Positions 19,489 through 28,567 of a stretch of DNA of 64,000 nt are shown in pieces; within the stretch, counting starts at the first letter, position 1; every line of letters starts with the position of its first letter. The notes under the pieces are model-generated. The model worked only from the letters and a program-made list of their open reading frames with translations, made no database searches and was not told the origin of the DNA. The position numbers were made by a program, and so were the translations under genes. The DNA is from Microcaldota archaeon (GTDB lineage Archaea > Micrarchaeota > Micrarchaeia > Micrarchaeales > Micrarchaeaceae): assembly GCA_021799635.1 (NCBI GenBank), contig JAJZAB010000001.1, forward strand, positions 222,505 through 286,504, written 5' to 3'.

Positions 19489-19602
19489 TCACAGCTCTCC
19501 GACTCTCCTCTTCTGAGCTCTCTTCAAGCGCTTGCGCCTTTTTTTCTTCCACTTCCAGCGCATCCTTCCCTTCTTTTTCCATTTCCTTGGTATGCTTCCC
19601 AA
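19489..19602 (-). CDS. rpl41e: Ribosomal protein eL41 (L41e), 37 aa, not in the ORF track
   Basis: Reverse frame from TTG at 19602: LGSIPRKWKKKGRMRWKWKKKRRKRLKRAQKRRVGEL*; matches the archaeal/eukaryal L41e signature MR(W/A)KW(K/R)KKR..RLKR. Confidence 0.75.
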   Translation of the reverse strand: MGSIPRKWKKKGRMRWKWKKKRRKRLKRAQKRRVGEL

Positions 19603-19678
19603 ATATTACACCATCATTTCTAAGGTTAAAAGTATAAATATATATTAAACCATAAGGAATAATAAATACATTGATTTA

Positions 19679-20290
19679 ATGCCGCAACCTCTCATAGTGT
19701 TTATTGGAGGTGTGCCCGGTATGGGCAAGACCAGCTATGCTGCGCATATCGCAAAGGAGTTTGGCATCGGAATAGTGATGTCAGGCGACTACCTCAGAGA
19801 GTTCCTCAAGACCGGTGTCCAGGAAGGCAGCGATAGGGACATACTGAGGTACAGCGTGTATGACGCCTGGCAGGCGTTCGGGGAGAAGACCGATGAGAAT
19901 ATAATAAAAGGATACCTGAAGCAAGGAGAAATAGTGAATCGGGGGATGGACGCGCTTGTACATAGGGCTGTAGTGAATGGGGAGAGTGTGGTGATAGAAT
20001 CGCTGTACTTCATACCTGAGCAGGTAAAAGCCTTGAAAGAAGAGGGGATTGTGAAATTCTACATACATATGTCTGACGCTGAAAAGCATAGGCAAAGGCT
20101 TTTGGAGAGATCTAAGTACACCCATCCGCTATCGCCAGGAGATAGGTTAGTCAGGGAGATAGCCACATACAGGAAAATAATGGACTACTCAACAAGGGTT
20201 GCTATGGAGATTGGTATAAGGGTGTTTGACAGCAAGGACTACTTCAAGACGAGAGATGAGATAATAGAGTATGTAAGGAGCCTTCGGTGA
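19679..20290 (+). CDS. P-loop kinase, probable mevalonate-3-phosphate 5-kinase (2-phosphoglycerate-kinase-like)
   Basis: GGVPGMGKTSYAAHIA Walker A, FGIGIVMSGDYLREFLK; located in a mevalonate pathway cluster. Confidence 0.7.
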   Translation: MPQPLIVFIGGVPGMGKTSYAAHIAKEFGIGIVMSGDYLREFLKTGVQEGSDRDILRYSVYDAWQAFGEKTDENIIKGYLKQGEIVNRGMDALVHRAVVNGESVVIESLYFIPEQVKALKEEGIVKFYIHMSDAEKHRQRLLERSKYTHPLSPGDRLVREIATYRKIMDYSTRVAMEIGIRVFDSKDYFKTRDEIIEYVRSLR

Positions 20291-21399
20291 TCAGCTTGGA
20301 TATAGAATCGCTATCTGCAGAGGGGAAAAGGCTGCATGCTGCGCTGGTCGACAAAGGTATATTCAAGCGTGCAGGCGACTACGCTGCTAGGCCGGAGGAC
20401 GGCGCGGTTACTTATGCAGAAGCAAATCCGATTACAGCAGTGGAGAAGTTCCTTGGGTATTACGATGATAAAAAGAACATAGCCTTTGCCCCTTCCATAT
20501 CCTTCAATACGGATTTATCTATTGCCCAGGCGTACTGCAGGTACTCGAAAGAGGAAAATGCCGACTCTATAATGCTGGATGGGGCTATTGAAGAACGCTA
20601 CACCAGGAGGGCGGCTAAGGCTCTGGACAATTTCAGGAGGCTTTTTAGAATTGGCGGGTCTTTCAAGTTTTATATAAAGAGGGTAAAGAGATACGGATTG
20701 GGGAAAGGGCTTGGGGAGTCAGCGGCTGTGGCTGCGGCTTCCGCAAAGGCCCTGGCAGCCAACGTATTCGGGGAAAGGGCGGCTGCGGACGATTTCTTCG
20801 TGTCGCTGCTGGCGAGATACGCATCCGGATCAGGGACAAGATCCGCGACTGGCGGCTTTTCAGTATGGGTGTCGTATCCGGGAATGGACGAACTCGAGTG
20901 CCACGGCGCGCGCCTGCCAGTTGACCTTGGAGGGTTTAGTTTTATCGCGTATCCAAACCCCTCTGAGATAAAGACCATGGACGTGCATAAGGTTGTGTCC
21001 GGGTCTCCTTTCTATGAGACATGGGTCAGGGACAAATATAGGAAGATCGGTGAGATAATAGATTCTGATTTTGATCTGGGAGTTATGATGAAGCACGCGC
21101 AGGAGGACACATTCCTCCTAAACTCTATGGTGACATCAAGGGGGATTTTCTTGCAGACGCGGGAGAGCATGAAGATAATAGAAGCCATTATGAGTTTCAG
21201 GGAGGAAGTGAGCGATGATGTTTACATGACCGCTGACACAGGCCCCTCAATAGTGGTGATGGCCAAGAGCCGGAAGCTCCTAGATAAATTCAGTGAAACC
21301 ATCGGAATAACAGGGATCTTGGGCACGGTCGCCGGCAGCCCCAGAGTGAAAATTAATGGGCTGGGCGAATCCGACTTACGCAAGTTTATTGGAAGCTGA
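20287..21399 (+). CDS. GHMP-family mevalonate 3-kinase (Thermoplasma-type, decarboxylase homologue)
   Basis: GLGKGLGESAAVAAASAKAL, YASGSGTRSATGGFSVWVSYPGMDE, TADTGPSIVVM; neighbours are isoprenoid genes. Confidence 0.75.
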   Translation: MISLDIESLSAEGKRLHAALVDKGIFKRAGDYAARPEDGAVTYAEANPITAVEKFLGYYDDKKNIAFAPSISFNTDLSIAQAYCRYSKEENADSIMLDGAIEERYTRRAAKALDNFRRLFRIGGSFKFYIKRVKRYGLGKGLGESAAVAAASAKALAANVFGERAAADDFFVSLLARYASGSGTRSATGGFSVWVSYPGMDELECHGARLPVDLGGFSFIAYPNPSEIKTMDVHKVVSGSPFYETWVRDKYRKIGEIIDSDFDLGVMMKHAQEDTFLLNSMVTSRGIFLQTRESMKIIEAIMSFREEVSDDVYMTADTGPSIVVMAKSRKLLDKFSETIGITGILGTVAGSPRVKINGLGESDLRKFIGS

Positions 21400-21403
21400 T
21401 GAC

Positions 21404-22111
21404 ATGGGCAATAATACTCTTCTAGGGACAATTCCGAAAGTTGCTATAGATATAGAGGGGTTTGTTGCTGGAATTTATGAGGCGGAGATGGGATTAATAA
21501 ATACCATGAGAGGGGAGACCCATACCTTTTCGGAGATGACCGAGTATCCGAAGCGTGGAGGGACCGTATTCGGACTCAGCTACGATGAGCACACAACGTA
21601 TCGGAAGATGGCTTGGCGTGAGCATTGGAAGTCGATACCGAGATATGTCGAAGAGCCGATCCTTCTACGTGCCGCACAGGAATGGGACTCGTGCTGGGTC
21701 ACTGCTGCAGGCGACTCCGGCATCATGGAAAGCATAAGAAAATGGCTGGGATATAACTATAATAATGTGGATTTGCCGATAATACAGGTTCCGACTGGAT
21801 CTGACAAGTCGCTGCTGGACTTCGACGTGTTTCTGGACGACGCGCCGCGACTTGCATATAGAATAGCCGAAATATATGAAGGTTCGAGGTTGCCTGAGCT
21901 TCGCAGCGGACATATGCGATTTGAGCGCCAGAAAAGCATGATAATTCCGCGGTGGCCTTACACTCCAAATGGAATAGAGGGCATTGCCCCGAGCCACATA
22001 TTAAGAGTCGCTCCAGGGCCATCAGAAGCGTTCACAATGGCGCGGGAGATGACTCATATGGTGGGCGAACGCAGAAATGAGACCGTAATGCCCACCAAAT
22101 TAAAAGGATGA
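21404..22111 (+). CDS. HAD-like protein (5'-nucleotidase-like) inside the mevalonate cluster
   Basis: KVAIDIEGFVAGIYEAEMGLIN (motif I-like), motif III-like SDKSLLDFDVFLDDAPRLA. Confidence 0.5.
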   Translation: MGNNTLLGTIPKVAIDIEGFVAGIYEAEMGLINTMRGETHTFSEMTEYPKRGGTVFGLSYDEHTTYRKMAWREHWKSIPRYVEEPILLRAAQEWDSCWVTAAGDSGIMESIRKWLGYNYNNVDLPIIQVPTGSDKSLLDFDVFLDDAPRLAYRIAEIYEGSRLPELRSGHMRFERQKSMIIPRWPYTPNGIEGIAPSHILRVAPGPSEAFTMAREMTHMVGERRNETVMPTKLKG

Positions 22112-22115
22112 TATA

Positions 22116-23174
22116 ATGGCGAATATTGTAACTGCAGTTGGACCTTCCAATAGGGCCCTGATAAATCACTGGGGAAAGGATCCCACAACCAACAGGCCTG
22201 ACAGCGCATCCCTTAGCGTTACGCTCGACATGAAGGACTTGGAAGGCAGACTGTTGCGCACCAAGACCAGCGTTGCGTTTTCGGACACATTTAGCAAGGA
22301 TCGGCTGTACATTGACGGTAAGCTTGTAGACCTAACAACAGTAGAGTCTATGGAGAGGTTCAGACCTGTCGATGGATTGAGAGAGATGGCAGGAGTTAGG
22401 GATAGGGTGCTAGTCGTATCGCAGAATTCGTTTCCGTCTGCGGCGGGCATAGCCTCAAGTGCTTCGGGGGTGGCCACTTTGGTTATGGCCACTTCACGCG
22501 CGCTGGATTTGAATTTGGACGCTAAGGAGCTGTCGAAGATAGCCAGGATGGGCAGCGGGAGTGCTTCAAGAAGCCTTTTCGGGGGAGTGGTGCTTTGGGA
22601 GAGGGGAGTGAACCCTGATGGCAGCGATTCTTTTGCTAGGCAGGTATTCACTTCTGAGTACTGGCCGGAACTTGTTGATGTGATAGTGGTGGTATCATCT
22701 GAGAGAAAACCAATATCATCCACAGAGGGGATGATGCTGTCGAGGAACACAAGCCCGCTATACAAGGCGAGACTTGAGTATGTACCTGGGGCGATAGATG
22801 GAGTGCTTTCAGACTTCGCAGCCAGGAATTTCGACAGCCTCGCCGCAAGGTTGATGAAAGAGAGTGACAATCTTCATGAAGTTATGCGGACCACTGTTCC
22901 TTCAATCGTTTACCTGACTCCGAAATCGCATCAGATAATTGATGGAGTGGTGGCGCTAAACGAAGCAGCGGGCAGGAACATAGCAGCATACACGGTTGGG
23001 GCTGGGCCTAATGTCCACATAATAACTGAACAGTATAACCTTGCTGTGGTCCATGCAATGCTTGACAAGCTTGACGTTAATGGCGCTGGGTTCAGCGTCA
23101 GGATAGGGGGCAGCGGCCCTATTGTAGTTGATGACAGCCACCTGATAGACCCTGATACATTGAACCCTAGGTGA
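22116..23174 (+). CDS. Mevalonate (3,5-bis)phosphate decarboxylase-family protein
   Basis: ALINHWGKDPTTNRPDSASLSVTLD, SFPSAAGIASSASGVATL, ARMGSGSASRSLFGGVVLW, AAYTVGAGPNVHII. Confidence 0.8.
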   Translation: MANIVTAVGPSNRALINHWGKDPTTNRPDSASLSVTLDMKDLEGRLLRTKTSVAFSDTFSKDRLYIDGKLVDLTTVESMERFRPVDGLREMAGVRDRVLVVSQNSFPSAAGIASSASGVATLVMATSRALDLNLDAKELSKIARMGSGSASRSLFGGVVLWERGVNPDGSDSFARQVFTSEYWPELVDVIVVVSSERKPISSTEGMMLSRNTSPLYKARLEYVPGAIDGVLSDFAARNFDSLAARLMKESDNLHEVMRTTVPSIVYLTPKSHQIIDGVVALNEAAGRNIAAYTVGAGPNVHIITEQYNLAVVHAMLDKLDVNGAGFSVRIGGSGPIVVDDSHLIDPDTLNPR

Positions 23175-23178
23175 TGCA

Positions 23179-23982
23179 TTGGAGGATATCTGCATGATAA
23201 AGATAGGCGGGGGGAGTATAACCGACCCCTCTGTCCCAAGGAAAGCCCTCAGAGGAGAAATATCAAGGCTTTTGGCCGAAATATACGATGCCCAAAAAGA
23301 ACAGGGTTTCGATGTGATAATAGGGCACGGTAGCGGCTCATTCGGCCACGTTACCGCCCACGAGTATAGTGTTGCTGAAGGCCTGATAAACGATAGAAGC
23401 GTGAAGGGTGCCTTACTCACCAAGGTGGTAGCCAGCGAGCTTAATTTCATAGTCATAGACGAGGCGGTTAAGCTGGGCATGCCGGTGTTTCCCTTCTTCC
23501 CTTCCAGCTTTGCATTTGCGGAGAATAGGAGGCTCAGCGGCGGATTTGTTGACCACATCAGAGTTGCACTGGAAAAGGGCTTCATACCGATAGTACACGG
23601 TGATGTAGTAATCGACACCAAGCAGGGAGTTTGCATAGCATCTACGGAAGAGGTACTGCGGTTTATATCAGAAAGGATACCTCCCAAGATGATAGTCCTT
23701 GCGACGGATGTGGATGGCGTATACGACAAGGATCCGAATTCCGCCAAAGGGGCCAAGCTTATCAGCCTAGTCAACTCCTCAAATATAGGAAAGGTGGTTT
23801 CTATGGCTGGAGGTGCTAAGAAAATAGATGTGACAGGCGGTATGAGGACAAAAATTTCTATACTTTACAGCATAGTGAAGCGGACTGGAGCAACAGGTTA
23901 TATTGCAAATGCCACAAAGCCTGGGGTCATAAATAAAACCCTTGTTGGCAGAAATACTTCATGCACAATTATAAAACCATAG
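23179..23982 (+). CDS. Isopentenyl phosphate kinase
   Basis: MIKIGGGSITDPS, VIIGHGSGSFGHVTAHEY, PIVHGDVVID, LATDVDGVYDKDP, VTGGMRTKI (amino-acid kinase fold). Confidence 0.9.
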   Translation: MEDICMIKIGGGSITDPSVPRKALRGEISRLLAEIYDAQKEQGFDVIIGHGSGSFGHVTAHEYSVAEGLINDRSVKGALLTKVVASELNFIVIDEAVKLGMPVFPFFPSSFAFAENRRLSGGFVDHIRVALEKGFIPIVHGDVVIDTKQGVCIASTEEVLRFISERIPPKMIVLATDVDGVYDKDPNSAKGAKLISLVNSSNIGKVVSMAGGAKKIDVTGGMRTKISILYSIVKRTGATGYIANATKPGVINKTLVGRNTSCTIIKP

Positions 23983-24072
23983 ACACACTATGGGCTGGGT
24001 TAGGCTGCCAGAATAATTTGCCTTACCAATTTATTTAGAATAATACAGGCATATTAATAACTGTGGTTATTG

Positions 24073-24699
24073 ATGGGAATTGAACAGCTCATAGTTCAAG
24101 TTTCTACCTCGGTAATATTTCTGCTGAGCGCTATGCTGTCGTTACTGTTGACTAGGAAGTTTATTGTAAAACGGCATAAAAGTTACCTTTTTTGGAGTAT
24201 TGGCATGTGGCTGTTCGCGTTCGGATCCTTGTTGGAGATACTCTTTGCATCAGGCATTTATGGAAGGGCACTTATAGATGTGTACCTTTTTATCGTAGCT
24301 TTATTGGTTGAATCGTTAGCCTTGGGATCGATGCAGCTGATTAAGTCTGAAAAGATCAGGCTCTCGTACTATTTGTTCTGCGTTGCCACATCGTTGCTTC
24401 TGGCATACTCCATTTTCACAACCCAGATAGGCAACATAATAACCACATATGTGGTGTTTGGAAGATTGCCGCTGGCTATAATAATAACCTCCTCGCTTGT
24501 AACATTTCCGGCTTCTGCCGTGCTGGTCATTATTGCCGCGCTAAGCTACAAAAAAAGCAAAAACAAAAAAATGCTTTATATAATTGCCGGGGTGGTGATT
24601 GTAAGCATTGGAAGCACTCTTTACATAACCGGAATCCCCGAATTCTTATATTTCGTAGAATTTATAGGAATTATACTTTTATGGCTTGCGTTTTTTTGA
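24073..24699 (+). CDS. Hypothetical polytopic (about 6-7 TM) membrane protein
   Basis: 209 aa, hydrophobic throughout. Confidence 0.65.
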   Translation: MGIEQLIVQVSTSVIFLLSAMLSLLLTRKFIVKRHKSYLFWSIGMWLFAFGSLLEILFASGIYGRALIDVYLFIVALLVESLALGSMQLIKSEKIRLSYYLFCVATSLLLAYSIFTTQIGNIITTYVVFGRLPLAIIITSSLVTFPASAVLVIIAALSYKKSKNKKMLYIIAGVVIVSIGSTLYITGIPEFLYFVEFIGIILLWLAFF

Positions 24700-24725
24700 A
24701 TTTGGTTCTATTCATAGGGAAATGC

Positions 24726-25415
24726 TCAGATGATTAACGCCAGTATAAAGAATGATATGTACACGGCTACTGGAACCGTTAAATTATCATAATTTTGGGG
24801 AGTTATTGCTTCCGCAACTGCGGCTATTGCTGAAACCAGTGCTGCTATGATATAGAATTTGGTGCCCAGGCCAGTAAAAAAGACAACTCCAAATATTGAT
24901 ATGCTTATCAAAGCGGCAATAAACACAGATATGCTGCCAACCACGCTCTTTTTGTTGTTAAAATGGTGCTTTTTGGCATGTGCGCCTATAATCGGGGCTA
25001 CACCATCGCCGAATACCATGGCAGAAAGTGCTGCTACGCCTGCAAGGCTCCTAAAAGCAACTATAGTAAAAATTACAAACATTGAAATGAACAGCAGAGG
25101 CCCGAATATAACTTCATTAATGTCGTTTCTCCTTGCAAATACCTTTACTAAATCTGCGTGATTGCTTCTGCTAAAAAAGGCATATAACATTATTGCTATC
25201 CATGCCAATGGGGTAACCAAGAAATATTCCATACCATAAGCTGGTTTGTATAGGAACCAGAATACTATCAAACCTCCAAGCCATAAATGAATTATTTTTC
25301 TTGAAGTTAGCTGCGCCACCTTCCCCTTTTTTATCAGCATGCTCATTAATGCGGCTATGGAAAACGTGTATACAAGCTCGGAAACAGATATAATTAAGTT
25401 GTATAGCGGGATCAC
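24726..25415 (-). CDS. Dolichol kinase/phosphatidate cytidylyltransferase-like membrane protein
   Basis: SRKIIHLWLGGLIVFW, AALSAMVFGDGVAPIIGAHAKKHHFNNKKSVVGS, AVAEAITPQNYDNLTVP. Confidence 0.75.
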   Translation of the reverse strand: MIPLYNLIISVSELVYTFSIAALMSMLIKKGKVAQLTSRKIIHLWLGGLIVFWFLYKPAYGMEYFLVTPLAWIAIMLYAFFSRSNHADLVKVFARRNDINEVIFGPLLFISMFVIFTIVAFRSLAGVAALSAMVFGDGVAPIIGAHAKKHHFNNKKSVVGSISVFIAALISISIFGVVFFTGLGTKFYIIAALVSAIAAVAEAITPQNYDNLTVPVAVYISFFILALII

Positions 25416-25423
25416 CGATACAC

Positions 25424-26206
25424 CTATATTATTGATTCCTTTCTGAAGCTTTTTATTCCGACGTATATTATGACAGTGTCAAGCACTGCAAGAAAAATAA
25501 TTAAGTATAAGAAGAAATAGAATGTTAGGGCTGCTATTCCTAGCACAGATATAAATGGCATGACGAGCACTGGCAGTATCAGCAGTGTGCTTATCTGCTG
25601 CGATTCCTTTACCCCTTTTACGTGAGATGATATTAGGACCACAACGCCTATCGCAGCTATTGCGAGAAGAGGCGATGAGGCTATCATCATAAGCCACGGT
25701 AGTGTAGGTAGTATGGCCAACTTGAATGCGCTTGCTGAAAGTATATCTGTTATGACGCCGTATATGCCAAACACTACCATAGTCAGTATCATTGTTGGGA
25801 TAAAAGAGGCCAGTATTTTACCATACAGCAGCTCTGATGTCTTTATTGGGGTTGAAAGCAGGGCTTCCGCTGTTTTCCTTTCTTTTTCCCCAGCGAAGCT
25901 GTCAGCGGCTATTACTGTTGCCGTCAATATCGGCATTGTAAGGAATATTGGACCCATTATACTTACTGAGAAATAGGTCATAAATGAAAGGCTACCCAAT
26001 CCCGTAAGGCCGCTTGGAATGAAATGAAGCTGGGTTATCCTTGCAGCTATTGATGGGCCTTCATATATTGTGACGTAAAATGTGAGAAACGGAAGCAGGA
26101 TGGAGAAGAAAATCGGCACACCTATCATTGGGCCGTATATTGATATGCTACTAAATACTTCCTTTATGTCTTTTACGGCTATGGCGTATGATTTATCTAA
26201 CTGCAA
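25424..26206 (-). CDS. ABC-2 type transporter permease
   Basis: Six-TM protein, FAGEKERKTAEALLSTPIKTSELLYGKILASF motif; overlaps the locus of its ATPase. Confidence 0.88.
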   Translation of the reverse strand: MQLDKSYAIAVKDIKEVFSSISIYGPMIGVPIFFSILLPFLTFYVTIYEGPSIAARITQLHFIPSGLTGLGSLSFMTYFSVSIMGPIFLTMPILTATVIAADSFAGEKERKTAEALLSTPIKTSELLYGKILASFIPTMILTMVVFGIYGVITDILSASAFKLAILPTLPWLMMIASSPLLAIAAIGVVVLISSHVKGVKESQQISTLLILPVLVMPFISVLGIAALTFYFFLYLIIFLAVLDTVIIYVGIKSFRKESII

Positions 26207-26211
26207 CTAGT

Positions 26212-27111
26212 TCACCATGAAAGACTCTCTATAAGTGGCTCTATGTAATCTATGCTAATTATAAAGGCGTTTTTACCTATAAGGTATTCAACAGCCTTAT
26301 TTATATCTTTATAACTGTCTACCTTTATTTTAAGCATTGTTGCTGCCTTATCGTTTGAGGAGATGAAGCCTGGGGTTTTCTTGACTATATCATGGCCAAC
26401 GGGCTTTCCTAGCCGTATGTTTACAAAAGAGTCCTTTAGTATTGTTGAGTATAAGCCGGTTGTGCTGGAATCTTTTACTATCACACCCTTATTTATTATC
26501 GAAACACGGCAGTTAAACCTTGTTACTTCATCCAGCTTTTGAGTGACTAGTATCACTGTTCTTTTTTCCTTGCCGAACCTCTGCATTATTCTTCTTATGC
26601 TATCGGAAGAGTTGGCATCGAGGAAAGCTGTTGGTTCGTCAAGCAATAGTATCTGTGGATCATTTATCAAAGCCCGGCATAGTGAAATCTTTTGCTTTGT
26701 GCCGCGGCTTAGGGCGTATATCTTGGAATTGATATACTGAGTTGCATTGAGCTCTGCAAGTATGCCTTTCGCCTTTTCCATTATCTCATAGTCTTTCATG
26801 CCGTAGATTCTGCCAAAAAAGATAATGTTGCTTTTAACATCTAGATAATCATACAGGGCATAATTATCCGAAAGGTATGACATTTCCTTCCTGACTTTAT
26901 CATCCACGTAAGGATCTGACCCCCTTACCCTTACGCTGCCATTATCAAGCTTGTAAAGCCCGTCAATGCAACGCAGCAGGGTGCTTTTGCCAGCCCCGTT
27001 TGGGCCGAGTATTATGTTAATTCCTTTTACTGAAGAGAAATTAAGGTTGCTTATGGCTCTCGTATCATCAAAAAGCTTGGTTGCCCCTTTCACTTCTATC
27101 TCATTTGACAT
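26212..27111 (-). CDS. ABC transporter ATP-binding protein
   Basis: ILGPNGAGKSTLLRCIDGL, ALSRGTKQKISLCRALINDPQILLLDEPTAFLD. Confidence 0.95.
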   Translation of the reverse strand: MSNEIEVKGATKLFDDTRAISNLNFSSVKGINIILGPNGAGKSTLLRCIDGLYKLDNGSVRVRGSDPYVDDKVRKEMSYLSDNYALYDYLDVKSNIIFFGRIYGMKDYEIMEKAKGILAELNATQYINSKIYALSRGTKQKISLCRALINDPQILLLDEPTAFLDANSSDSIRRIMQRFGKEKRTVILVTQKLDEVTRFNCRVSIINKGVIVKDSSTTGLYSTILKDSFVNIRLGKPVGHDIVKKTPGFISSNDKAATMLKIKVDSYKDINKAVEYLIGKNAFIISIDYIEPLIESLSW

Positions 27112-27159
27112 AAAATGTATTGTATGTTTTAGTTTAAATTCCTTCCATAATCTATGAAT

Positions 27160-27681
27160 TTATTTGACTCCTATATGCTCCAATACCTTCTGTATGGAGC
27201 TTTCCATATTTCTGGTATCTTTTATTGTTATAATGTTACCATCTATTTCTATGTCATTTTCAGATGGCGTTCCGTGAAAGAGGGATACTGCGCGCTTTGT
27301 CTCCTGATCTTCAGGGGTAGATATTTTCCTGTCTTTGATTATGTTGGCCTTTGCCAATATTTTTATTGCGTTGCCCATGGCACCAATATATTTTTTATCC
27401 CTGTTAAACCTCAATATTATGTCCAGAAAAGGCCTGAATTCGTATATTTTGTACGAATCTATTCCCTTGCCGTCCACTATTATTATTCCGTTGTACTGTG
27501 ACTCGTCTATTTTGTTGGTATTTATGTCAGGTTTGTATATTGCGCCGTGGTAACCTATACATTCTTTGGTGCTGTAGCTGGTTATTTGATAATCAACGCC
27601 CCACCTGTCAAAAAAAAGCTTCAGTGCTGCAACTGATTCATCCTTAAAGTCCTTCGGGGGTATAAATATTAAAAATTTCAT
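27160..27681 (-). CDS. DJ-1/PfpI-like protein
   Basis: KFLIFIPPKDFKDESVAALKLFFDRWGVDYQITSY, YNGIIIVDGKGID; the nucleophile-elbow position reads IGAMGNA. Confidence 0.55.
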   Translation of the reverse strand: MKFLIFIPPKDFKDESVAALKLFFDRWGVDYQITSYSTKECIGYHGAIYKPDINTNKIDESQYNGIIIVDGKGIDSYKIYEFRPFLDIILRFNRDKKYIGAMGNAIKILAKANIIKDRKISTPEDQETKRAVSLFHGTPSENDIEIDGNIITIKDTRNMESSIQKVLEHIGVK

Positions 27682-27715
27682 AATTATGTTTCTATAATAA
27701 CATTTTTATATATTA

Positions 27716-28459
27716 TCAGCTTTCCATGTACGGCGCCAGGTAGTAAGCTACTGCCGCATCTCCTATCTTATAATCTACTTTTATCGGCTCCTCGCTCTTC
27801 AGCGACAGTTGTATTATGTTGCCTGAGGGGCACGCTCTTACGATCCTGTCCAGGTATTCTAGATTAAATGTTGCTGATGATGCTTTGGATATGCTTAACT
27901 TCTTAACAAAATCAGTGTTGTTTGAATGTTCTTCCTCCAGCTCTCCTGGATCGCCTTTCGCCACTATTTTAAAGGCATCTTTTTCAGTCTTAAACCCAAC
28001 ATATGGGGAAAGCGAAGTTGCGTCCTTCAGTACCTCTTTAAATGAATCGCTTTTCACTTCCACCTGCGATTCAAATTCTATCTTTGGCTCCTTGTCCACA
28101 TCCTTCTTTATATCTATCATTGGGAGGCGATATATTCTCCTGCTGCGCTCTCCGATAAACTCTATTAGAAGTTTTCCTGATGAATCCTTCATTATAAGTT
28201 GCTCATTATTTCTTGAGCTTGATAGTATTTTACTCAGGTTTTCCAGGTTTATACCTATATTGGTGGCTTTATCAACTTCGTATTTGGAAAATGCTTTGTT
28301 TGGGATAAAGAAAGAGATCATGCTTATCCCGGATGGATCCATGGCCTTCAAGGATATGCCATCTTTGTTTACGTTAAACGTGCCTTCGTCTATAAGGCTA
28401 ACTATAGAATCAACGCAGTTCTTCCAATACCTAGCATCATCTATCTTTATGTCAAACAT
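27716..28459 (-). CDS. pcn: DNA polymerase sliding clamp (PCNA)
   Basis: MFDIKIDDARYWKNCVDSIVSLIDEGTFNVNKDGISLKAMDPSGISMISFFIP ... LSLKSEEPIKVDYKIGDAAVAYYLAPYME. Confidence 0.95.
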   Translation of the reverse strand: MFDIKIDDARYWKNCVDSIVSLIDEGTFNVNKDGISLKAMDPSGISMISFFIPNKAFSKYEVDKATNIGINLENLSKILSSSRNNEQLIMKDSSGKLLIEFIGERSRRIYRLPMIDIKKDVDKEPKIEFESQVEVKSDSFKEVLKDATSLSPYVGFKTEKDAFKIVAKGDPGELEEEHSNNTDFVKKLSISKASSATFNLEYLDRIVRACPSGNIIQLSLKSEEPIKVDYKIGDAAVAYYLAPYMES

Positions 28460-28567
28460 ATAATCACACAGTAATAGTATAATTATTCTTTCATAAAGGA
28501 ATAAAAATATATGTAAACTTACCACATACGCGCAGGTTTTTGACTAATTTTTATAATTTGGCATTTA

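Noticed and set aside
19441-19620. Simple Lys/Arg-rich low-complexity noise
   Set aside because: Rejected as noise because the frame matches the eL41 signature over most of its length.
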